A stretch of 25,064 nucleotides of DNA from Clostridiales bacterium (GTDB lineage: Bacteria; Bacillota_A; Clostridia; Oscillospirales; Oscillospiraceae). A program made the translations under genes and the position numbers. The notes below the pieces were generated by a model. The model was not told the DNA's origin. It did no database searches and saw nothing but the letters and a program-made list of their open reading frames with translations. Positions 6,694 to 13,028 of the stretch are shown in pieces (position 1 is the stretch's first letter; each line of letters opens with the position of its first letter). The stretch lies in NCBI GenBank assembly GCA_022777455.1, contig JALFGI010000130.1, positions 1 through 25,064 on the forward strand, in the 5' to 3' direction.

Positions 6694-9600
6694 ATGCCGA
6701 AATTCAGTGTAAAAAAACCGCTTACCGTCTTTGTGGCGGTGATCGCTGTTCTGGTGCTGGGCGTGGTGTCCTATCTGCGGATGACCCCCGACCTGCTGCC
6801 AAACATGAACTTCCCCTACATCATGATCACCACCACCTACCCCGGCGCAAGCCCCGAGAAGGTGGAGGCCGAGGTTACAAAGCCCATGGAGCAGGCCATG
6901 TCCACCCTGGAGCACATCAAGGAGATCACCTCCACCTCCAACGAGAACTACAGTCTGGTTCTGCTGGAATTTGAGGAATCGGTAAACATGGACACCATCG
7001 GCGTGGACATCCAGCAGAAGCTGACCTCCCTGGCATCCTCCTGGGACGAAATGGTGGGTTCCCCCTATGTACTGAAAATCAACCCCTCCATGCTTCCCGT
7101 GGAGGTGGCCGCCGTGTCCATGGACGGGATGGATACCGTGGAGCTGACGGAATTTCTGAACGATACCCTGATGCCCAAGCTGGAGGGCATCACCGGTGTG
7201 GCCCGGATTACCGCCTCCGGCACCGTAGAGCAGGAGCTCCATGTGGTGCTGGACCAGCAGAAGATTGACCTGAAAAATACGCAGATCGCCAACGCCATCA
7301 ACGGCAAGCTGGATGATGCCGCCGACGAACTGCTGGAAAAGCGGGATGAGCTGGAAAGCGCCCAGGAGCAGATCGACAACGCCCGCACCCAGCTGGACAA
7401 CAGCAAGGCCTCCCTGTCCAGCGCCACCGCCTCCGCCGAGGCGGAGCTGAGCCAGCAGCAGGCGGAGCTGGTTTCCACCAAAGCGGAGCTGCAGAACCAG
7501 GTGGCCCAGCTGAAATCCAGCAAGAGCCAGATGGAAATGATCCTCACTCCCCTGAAAGCCATCCAGAGTGCCATCAATGCCGCCCTGGACCAGATGAATC
7601 CCCTGAAGGTGGAGCTCAACGAGCTGTACGCCCTGCGGCAGAAAGCCAACGACCTGGAATATCGTGAAGCCGCCTTCTATGCCCAGGTGCAGGCCGTTTA
7701 TGAAAATCCGGAGCTTTCCGACGAGGAAAAGCAGCTGCTGGTGGACCAGCTTTATGCCGGGCCGGAATACGCCCAGATCCAGGCCGACCGGGCCGATCTG
7801 GAATTCCAGCTTTCCGTCCGGGGTCTGGATCTGGCCGGGCTGGATGCCCGGATTGCAGAGCTGGAAAACGCCATTGCAAACATCGAAGCCACCATTGAGT
7901 CCACCAAGCAGCAGCTGGCGGACCTGGGTGTGGAGGTCGGCCTGCTGGGCAGCAAGATCACGGAGCTGGAGGAGAACATCGCCCAGATGGATGAGGCTAT
8001 CGCCTACCTGGAGCAGGATGTGATTCCCCAACTGGACAGCGGTATGCTGCAGCTGAAGGATGCCTCCCGGGTTCTCAGCCAGCAAAAGACCTCCGGCCTG
8101 CTGGAGATGAGCAGTGCCATGGCGGACCTGGCCGCCAACGCCGCCCAGATGGATGCCGCCCTGGCCCAGATGGACAGCGGCCTGGATTCCATTGAATCCA
8201 GCCGTCAGGATGCCCTGGCCAAGGCCGATCTGAACGACATCCTCACCATGGATATGATCTCCAGTATTCTCAAAGCCCAGAGCTTCTACATGCCCGCGGG
8301 CTACGTCACCCAGGACGGTGTCAGCTACATGGTATCCGTGGGCGAGGAAATCACCGACCTGGAAGTGCTGAAAAATCTGCTGCTCTTCGACCCCGGCATG
8401 GACGGCGTGGACCCCATCCGGCTGGAGGATGTGGCCATTGTGACCCTGACGGACAACCGGGACGAATCCTATGCCCGGCTGGACGGGGAGCAGAGCATCG
8501 CCCTGAGCTTTGAAAAACAGAGCACCTACTCCACCGCCGGCGCCACCAAGAACATCAACGCCCGCTTCCGCCAACTGGAGGAGCAGTATCCCGGGCTCCA
8601 TTTCGTGGCTCTCATGGACCAGGGCGATTACATCTACATGATCGTGAACAACATTCTGCGCAGCCTGCTGCTGGGTGCTCTGTTCGCCATCCTCATTCTG
8701 TTCCTGTTCCTGCGGGACCTGCGCCCCACCTTCATCACCCTGTGCGCCATTCCCATCAGTGTAATCTTCGCCATCGTGCTGATGTATTTCTCCGGGGTCA
8801 CCATCAACATGATCTCCCTCAGCGGTCTGGCCGTGGCGGTGGGTATGCTGGTGGACAACTCCGTGGTGGTCATTGAAAACATCCACCGGCTGCGCAGCAA
8901 GGGTGCCAGTGCCATTCAGGCGGCCGTGGCCGGTGCGGGCCAGGTGGCAGGTGCCGTCACCGCCTCCACGCTGACCACCGTCTGCGTGTTCCTGCCAATC
9001 GTATTCGTGGAGGGCATCACCCGTCAGTTGTTCACCGACCTGGCGCTGACCATGTCCTATGCTCTGCTTGCTTCGCTGATCGTCTCTCTGACCCTGGTGC
9101 CTGCCATGGCTTCCGGAATGCTGCGCAAAAAGAAGAAGGAGAAGCAGGACGGCTTCTTCGCTGCCCTGCTCCGGGGCTATGAGAAGATTGCCTCTTTCTC
9201 CCTGAACCACAAATTCCTGGTGCTTGCCCTGGCGGTGGCAGCCCTGATCGTCACCGCCTGTCTGAGCGTGGCCCGGGGCTTCACCTTCATGCCTGACATG
9301 GATATGCCCAGTGTGAACGTCACCGTCACCATGCCGGAGGATTACGACATGGCCCAGGCTGCAGAGCTGGCCGATGAGGTTTTGGCCAGAGTGAGTGCCA
9401 TGGACGGCATCGAAACCGCAGGTGCCATGATGTCCTCCGGCGGCGGCTCCCTGCTGGGCATGGGCGGCGGCAGCGGTACTTCTCTGGAAGCCACACTGTA
9501 CATCACATTGGCGGATGACAAGGCCTCCGGCGCCCGGATGGGTGAGAAAATCGTCCGGGAATGCGCCGATCTGCCCTGCGAAATCACCGCTTCCTCCGCT

Positions 9601-10749
9601 ATGATGGACATGTCCGCCCTCACCGGCAGCGGCATTACCCTGGAACTCTACGGTGAGAACATGGATGTGCTGCAGAATGCCGCCCGCGCCGCCGCCGAGG
9701 CTCTGGAAAATGTGGAAGGCGTACAGAACGTATCCGACGGCCTGGAGGATGCTGCCCCTGCGCTGCACATCCAGGTGGACCGGGACAAGGCCATGTCCCA
9801 GGGGCTGACCATTGCCCAGATTTATATGGAAGTATCCCAGGCCCTGTCCAACATCCAGCAGGCCCACACCCTGGTGCTCAGCGGTACCACCACCGACATT
9901 GTGGTGGAGCGGCCCATGGAGCACCGACTGGACGTGGACATGCTGAAAGCCCACACCTTTGAAACCACCGGCACGGATGGGGAAACCAACACCGTCCGCC
10001 TCACCGACGTGGCTGAAATCGAAGAAACCACCAGTCTGGATGCCATCAGCCGGAAGAACCAGCGCCGTTGTCTCACCGTTACCGCGGAAGTCGCCGACGG
10101 GTATAACGTCACCCTGATCACAAATCAGGCCGCCAAGGCAATGGAAGCCCTGGACCTGGGAGAAGGCGTGAGCTACGCCTTCGCCGGTGAAAACGAAACC
10201 ATCATGGAAGCCGTGGAACAGCTGCTGCTGATGCTGCTGTTGGGCGTGCTGCTGGTGTACCTGGTGATGGTGGCTCAGTTCCAGAGCCTGAAATCTCCCT
10301 TCATCGTCATGTTCACCATTCCCCTGGCCTTCACCGGCGGCTTCCTGGCTCTGCTGCTGTGCGGAATGGAAATCAGCGTCATCTCCCTGGTGGGCTTCAT
10401 CATGCTCACCGGCATCATCGTCAACAACGGCATCGTGCTGGTGGACTACATCAACCAGCTCCGCGCCGACGGCATGGCGCGCCGGGCTGCCATTCTGGAA
10501 GCAGGCAAAACCAGAATGCGCCCCATCCTGATGACCTCCATCACCACCATCCTGGGTCTGGCGGATATGGCTTTGAGCCGGGCCGCAGGCAGCGCCATCA
10601 TGCAGCCCATCGCCGTCGTGTGCATCGGCGGCCTGATCTACGCCACATTGATGACACTGCTGGTGGTGCCCTGCATCTACGACATCGTGAACAAAAAGGA
10701 GCTGCGCGTGGTCCGGGATGAGGACATGCAGCTGCAGGAAAATTTGTAA
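6694..10749 (+). CDS. RND-superfamily (AcrB/HAE1-like) efflux transporter with a long coiled-coil insertion
   Basis: 1351 residues from the ATG at 6694, preceded by AGGAG (6681-6685) with 8-nt spacing. The frame is open from 6322, but that stretch crosses repeat element B and lacks a ribosome site. TM1 is at ~9-29 (FVAVIAVLVLGVVSYL), followed by porter motifs PNMNFPYIMITTTYPGASPE. TM4 carries VGMLVDNSVVVIEN (D721-N722), matching the proton-relay Asp pair of AcrB with the second Asp as Asn. The second half has GIIVNNGIVLVDYINQLR (N1244-N1245). RND pumps export drugs, lipids or metals using proton flow. Residues ~212-525 are a Glu/Gln/Leu/Ala-rich coiled coil inserted in the first extracytoplasmic loop; AcrB is only ~1050 residues. 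A Gly-rich loop (SSGGGSLLGMGGGSGTS) lies in the second porter half. No separate adaptor gene is nearby. The substrate is unknown. Confidence 0.9.
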   Translation: MPKFSVKKPLTVFVAVIAVLVLGVVSYLRMTPDLLPNMNFPYIMITTTYPGASPEKVEAEVTKPMEQAMSTLEHIKEITSTSNENYSLVLLEFEESVNMDTIGVDIQQKLTSLASSWDEMVGSPYVLKINPSMLPVEVAAVSMDGMDTVELTEFLNDTLMPKLEGITGVARITASGTVEQELHVVLDQQKIDLKNTQIANAINGKLDDAADELLEKRDELESAQEQIDNARTQLDNSKASLSSATASAEAELSQQQAELVSTKAELQNQVAQLKSSKSQMEMILTPLKAIQSAINAALDQMNPLKVELNELYALRQKANDLEYREAAFYAQVQAVYENPELSDEEKQLLVDQLYAGPEYAQIQADRADLEFQLSVRGLDLAGLDARIAELENAIANIEATIESTKQQLADLGVEVGLLGSKITELEENIAQMDEAIAYLEQDVIPQLDSGMLQLKDASRVLSQQKTSGLLEMSSAMADLAANAAQMDAALAQMDSGLDSIESSRQDALAKADLNDILTMDMISSILKAQSFYMPAGYVTQDGVSYMVSVGEEITDLEVLKNLLLFDPGMDGVDPIRLEDVAIVTLTDNRDESYARLDGEQSIALSFEKQSTYSTAGATKNINARFRQLEEQYPGLHFVALMDQGDYIYMIVNNILRSLLLGALFAILILFLFLRDLRPTFITLCAIPISVIFAIVLMYFSGVTINMISLSGLAVAVGMLVDNSVVVIENIHRLRSKGASAIQAAVAGAGQVAGAVTASTLTTVCVFLPIVFVEGITRQLFTDLALTMSYALLASLIVSLTLVPAMASGMLRKKKKEKQDGFFAALLRGYEKIASFSLNHKFLVLALAVAALIVTACLSVARGFTFMPDMDMPSVNVTVTMPEDYDMAQAAELADEVLARVSAMDGIETAGAMMSSGGGSLLGMGGGSGTSLEATLYITLADDKASGARMGEKIVRECADLPCEITASSAMMDMSALTGSGITLELYGENMDVLQNAARAAAEALENVEGVQNVSDGLEDAAPALHIQVDRDKAMSQGLTIAQIYMEVSQALSNIQQAHTLVLSGTTTDIVVERPMEHRLDVDMLKAHTFETTGTDGETNTVRLTDVAEIEETTSLDAISRKNQRRCLTVTAEVADGYNVTLITNQAAKAMEALDLGEGVSYAFAGENETIMEAVEQLLLMLLLGVLLVYLVMVAQFQSLKSPFIVMFTIPLAFTGGFLALLLCGMEISVISLVGFIMLTGIIVNNGIVLVDYINQLRADGMARRAAILEAGKTRMRPILMTSITTILGLADMALSRAAGSAIMQPIAVVCIGGLIYATLMTLLVVPCIYDIVNKKELRVVRDEDMQLQENL

Positions 10750-10756
10750 CCCATCA

Positions 10757-10786
10757 CGGGCCGTTCCTCCCCGGAGGGACGGCCCG
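10757..10786 (+). terminator. Terminator-like hairpin after the RND gene
   Basis: The arms CGGGCCGTTCCTCC and GGAGGGACGGCCCG are complementary except for one G-T wobble. They begin 8 nt after the stop codon. The T-tract (10802-10808) lies about 15 nt downstream, so this is not a textbook rho-independent terminator. Confidence 0.55.
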
Positions 10787-10842
10787 ATTCATACCCTTGC
10801 ATTTTTTTCGGAATTATGGTATAAAATATAAAAAATAACGTG

Positions 10843-11126
10843 CTTATCGGTTGCATTCTGTCAACAGGTAAATTGCAATTTGGCGGTGGGTTGAATGGAA
10901 CCAGGTTCCGTCCTAACTGTAGGGGAGGCTCGTAGCCTCCCGCGCAGTATCAGCCACGATCATAAACCAGATTGGGCGAATACGTACCACAAAGGACTGC
11001 ATACCGTTCACCCGAACACTCAGTTGCACTACCTGGCGGGCGGCTGTGAGCCGCCCCTACAGTGAGTTGGGAAGCGATCCAGCCCGCCAAATTGCAATTT
11101 ATCGAGTCGCAAAGAAAACCGATAAG
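10843..11126. repeat. Inverted-repeat element C, same terminal motif as A and B
   Basis: This ~284-bp element has perfect 18-bp inverted repeats, TAAATTGCAATTTGGCGG at 10869-10886 and its complement at 11084-11101. They sit in weaker ~44-bp arms that begin with CTTATCGG at 10843 and end with CCGATAAG at 11126. Nested inside are CTGTAGGGGAGGCTCGTAGC (from 10917) and a diverged opposite copy ending CCGCCCCTACAG at 11062. The terminal core AAATTGYAATTTRGCG is shared with A and B, but the interior is different. It fills most of the gap between the RND and dtxR genes; I see no gene in it. Confidence 0.72.
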
Positions 11127-11153
11127 TACAAAATCAATTGGAGTGTTAGACCT

Positions 11154-11531
11154 ATGAACGTCCACGAATCCGGCGAAATGTATCTGGAAGCCATTCTGGT
11201 GCTGTCCCGCAAAAGCGGCTTTGTCCGTTCTGTTGATGTTGGGGAGTATTTGGGCTACTCCAAGCCCAGCGTCTCCCGGGCCGTGGGCCTGCTGCGCAAG
11301 GGGGACCTGGTCACCGTGGAGCAGGACGGCGGCCTGCACCTGACGCAGGAGGGGCGGGACATTGCAGAAAAGATCTATGAGCGGCACACCGTTCTGTCCC
11401 AGGTGCTCATCAGTCTGGGGGTCCCGGAGCAGGTGGCCGTGGAAGATGCCTGTAAAATCGAACATGACATCAGCGATGTGACCTTCGAGGCCATCAAGAA
11501 ACACATCGCTGCCCACGAGGAGGTCAAATGA
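11154..11531 (+). CDS. DtxR/MntR-family metal-dependent transcriptional regulator
   Basis: 125 residues from the ATG at 11154, preceded by TTGGAG about 10 nt upstream. The longer open frame from 11046 begins inside repeat C and is rejected. The N-terminal winged helix has the DtxR pattern: HESGEMYLEAILVLSRKSGF, VDVGEYLGYSKPSVSRAVGL as recognition region, then GLHLTQEGRDIAEKIYERH. The metal-binding and dimerisation region has RHTVLSQVLISLGV, VAVEDACKIEHDISDVTFEAI, with the EHxxSxxT motif. There is no SH3 domain, so the length fits MntR rather than DtxR/IdeR. Such proteins repress transport genes when Mn or Fe is bound. It is followed by a 4-nt overlapping partner gene. Which metal, and which targets, cannot be read here. 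Confidence 0.88.
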   Translation: MNVHESGEMYLEAILVLSRKSGFVRSVDVGEYLGYSKPSVSRAVGLLRKGDLVTVEQDGGLHLTQEGRDIAEKIYERHTVLSQVLISLGVPEQVAVEDACKIEHDISDVTFEAIKKHIAAHEEVK

Positions 11532-11884
11532 GCTGCGGCGGAGATTGCGGCCATTGTTCCGGCTGCGCGGGGGCCCTGGAACTGACCGGAAAGGAAATGG
11601 ACTTTCTGCGCCTGCTGGGCCAGGTGGCTTTTCTGCCCGTGGCCCGAAAAATGGGCGACCTGACCCCGGTGTACCTGGAAGACGGCCCGGAAAAGCAGGA
11701 GGAAAACGCCCTGGTGCTCCAGCTTCTGGAAAAGAAAGGACTCGTCTCCCTGGATTACGACGCCCCCCTGAAGGGTGCCGCCATGGAGCGCTACGATGCT
11801 TATCCCATTCAAGGCAGTATCGCCCTGACCCAGCGGGGTCAGCGGGTTTTGGAGCTGCTGGAATATCAGGGGTATTCCGAATAA
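11528..11884 (+). CDS. Cys-rich N-terminus plus winged-helix-like protein, unknown function
   Basis: 118 residues. The start overlaps the regulator's stop by 4 nt (ATGA), so the two are co-translated. Residues 1-14 read MSCGGDCGHCSGCA, giving Cys3, Cys7, Cys10, Cys13 plus His9, a likely site for a metal ion or an iron-sulfur cluster. The remainder (LTGKEMDFLRLLGQVAFLPV, LVLQLLEKKGLVSLDY, then SIALTQRGQRVLELLEY) has the helix, helix, wing order of MarR-like winged-helix proteins. FeoC, a small winged helix with a cysteine cluster, is a loose analogue, but cluster and fold are in a different order and no feoB is present. Coupling to a DtxR-type regulator suggests a role in metal sensing. I recognise no named family. 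Confidence 0.75.
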   Translation: MSCGGDCGHCSGCAGALELTGKEMDFLRLLGQVAFLPVARKMGDLTPVYLEDGPEKQEENALVLQLLEKKGLVSLDYDAPLKGAAMERYDAYPIQGSIALTQRGQRVLELLEYQGYSE

Positions 11885-11914
11885 CCGCCCCTGCAGTGGG
11901 TACGGTGCCCATTA

Positions 11915-11956
11915 TAAAAAAACTCCGAAGGATTTTCGTCCCTCGGAGCTTTTTTA
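11915..11956. terminator. Bidirectional rho-independent terminator
   Basis: The sequence AAAAAAACTCCGAAGGA-TTTTCG-TCCCTCGGAGCTTTTTT forms a stem with an A-run on one side and a T-run on the other. It therefore works on both strands for the convergent genes ending at 11884 (+) and 11962 (-). Confidence 0.85.
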
Positions 11957-11961
11957 TACGA

Positions 11962-12933
11962 TTACATCGACGCTTCATCCTGTTTGGCCCGGAAGAAGGT
12001 AAACAGAGCCAGGGCAACAATGGCACCCAGACAGGCGGTCATGATGGAGTAGGAGAACACTGCCTTGTCGCCGTGGCGCTGGACGTAATACTCCATATAG
12101 CCCGCACCGCCCAGCAGTGCCAGCATGGCCACCCAGATGGCAGCATACCAGCCCCGGAAACCCCGGGCTTTGACCATCTTCACAGAGAACCATGCGCTCA
12201 CTGTCACCACCGCCACGGCACCGGACAGCTGCACCACGCTGATGAAGCCATTGCTGCGCATATACAGCGAATCGTACCGGGTGCTGTCCAGCACCGCCTG
12301 AGTCATGCCGTACAGCAGGGCAAACAGCAGCGCCACATCCCCCGACTCCCTTTTCCGGTAGCGCAGGAAGAACAGAAGCAGCACCCCGAAAACCACCGCC
12401 GTGGCCATGGACTGGATCACAAAGGTGGCCAGCCGGTATTCCGGCGCACCGGTGACCACGTTGTTCACCGGGTAGGCAAAGGGCAGGCTGCGCAGATTCT
12501 GAAGCAGCTGCCCCCGGTCCGCAGCGCTGAAAAAGCAGGAAAGTCTCCCCACGGCAATTCCGGCGCAGCCGCCCAGGCTCATGGCATCCAGCAGCCCCGC
12601 CAGGTCCGTCTCCAACCGGAGCAGCCGCACCACCGCCGCCGTCAGACCGCAGGCCAGGAATACACCCAGCAAAGCATAGCCGCCGGAGGTGAAATCTCCC
12701 ATGGCATCCAGGAAGCCTGTATAGCTGTCCGGCCGGAAATACCAGTGCACCAGCCGGGCCAGAAGCACCGACAGTACCAGGGCCATGGGAACCGCCACCG
12801 CGGCGGCACTCCCATTCCCTCGGGGCAGATAGCAAGAAAGAAACACGCAGATGGTCACCCCGGCAGCCAGAGTTATCACAATGGAGCTCCAGTAGACAAA
12901 GGTGCCGCCAACAATAAACGCAATCCGATCCAT
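11962..12933 (-). CDS. Lgt-like multi-spanning membrane protein lacking key transferase residues (unfused copy)
   Basis: 323 residues, ribosome site GGGAGG about 10 nt before the ATG. About seven or eight hydrophobic helices. The order of motifs follows prolipoprotein diacylglyceryl transferase (Lgt): ARLVHWYF (59-66, the GaRlxYV region), GGYALLGVFL (84-93, where Lgt has GGxxxHGG), VGRLSCFFSAADRG (128-141, where Lgt has GRxGNFxNxExxG) and LDSTRYD (215-221, near Lgt ExxRExD). The arginines survive, but the catalytic His, the Asn and the Glu are Leu, Cys and Ala. Lgt moves diacylglycerol onto lipoprotein cysteines; with these losses that activity is doubtful. It is a close paralogue of the first 320 residues of the next gene, with nearly identical motifs and C-terminal GYMEYYVQRHGDKAVFSYS. 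It is last in the block and ends at a terminator. Confidence 0.8.
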   Translation of the reverse strand: MDRIAFIVGGTFVYWSSIVITLAAGVTICVFLSCYLPRGNGSAAAVAVPMALVLSVLLARLVHWYFRPDSYTGFLDAMGDFTSGGYALLGVFLACGLTAAVVRLLRLETDLAGLLDAMSLGGCAGIAVGRLSCFFSAADRGQLLQNLRSLPFAYPVNNVVTGAPEYRLATFVIQSMATAVVFGVLLLFFLRYRKRESGDVALLFALLYGMTQAVLDSTRYDSLYMRSNGFISVVQLSGAVAVVTVSAWFSVKMVKARGFRGWYAAIWVAMLALLGGAGYMEYYVQRHGDKAVFSYSIMTACLGAIVALALFTFFRAKQDEASM

Positions 12934-12938
12934 CCGGC

Positions 12939-12980
12939 TTAGCCTCCCACCGCTGTGGCAAAATAAAGGGGCCGCTGGTA
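12939..12980 (-). pseudogene. Relic of the 3' end of a NAGPA-like gene
   Basis: Just upstream of the Lgt-like start the minus strand reads LLYQRPLYFATAVGG-stop. The intact NAGPA-like genes end YGDQRDISDIIYFATAMPEVN and YGHQRKISDIIYFATAIP. At the DNA level 14 nt (TATTTTGCCACAGC) are identical to the end of the gene at 15646, in the same frame, followed by a stop and then an ATG, exactly as at the intact junction. It is too short for certainty. Confidence 0.45.
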
Positions 12981-13028
12981 AAGCAAGGCCAGGTATGATT
13001 ACGAATACCCTGTTTATTATTCCCGGAA

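Noticed and set aside
6646..9954. 1102-codon open frame on the minus strand, rich in His, Gln and Gly
   Set aside because: It is antisense to the RND gene and results from its high third-position GC. It shows no domain motifs, and the RND frame has complete family motifs.
10843..11126. Riboswitch or CRISPR-like array between the RND and dtxR genes
   Set aside because: The structure is explained by terminal and nested inverted repeats; there are no regularly spaced direct repeats and no recognised riboswitch core.
10950..12026. 358-codon minus-strand open frame covering dtxR and the Cys-rich gene
   Set aside because: Antisense to two genes with clear motifs and crosses a bidirectional terminator and repeat C.
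11545..12942. 465-codon plus-strand open frame across the terminator into the Lgt-like gene
   Set aside because: It is an out-of-frame and antisense reading with Gln/His/Arg-rich composition, with no ribosome site or recognisable domain.
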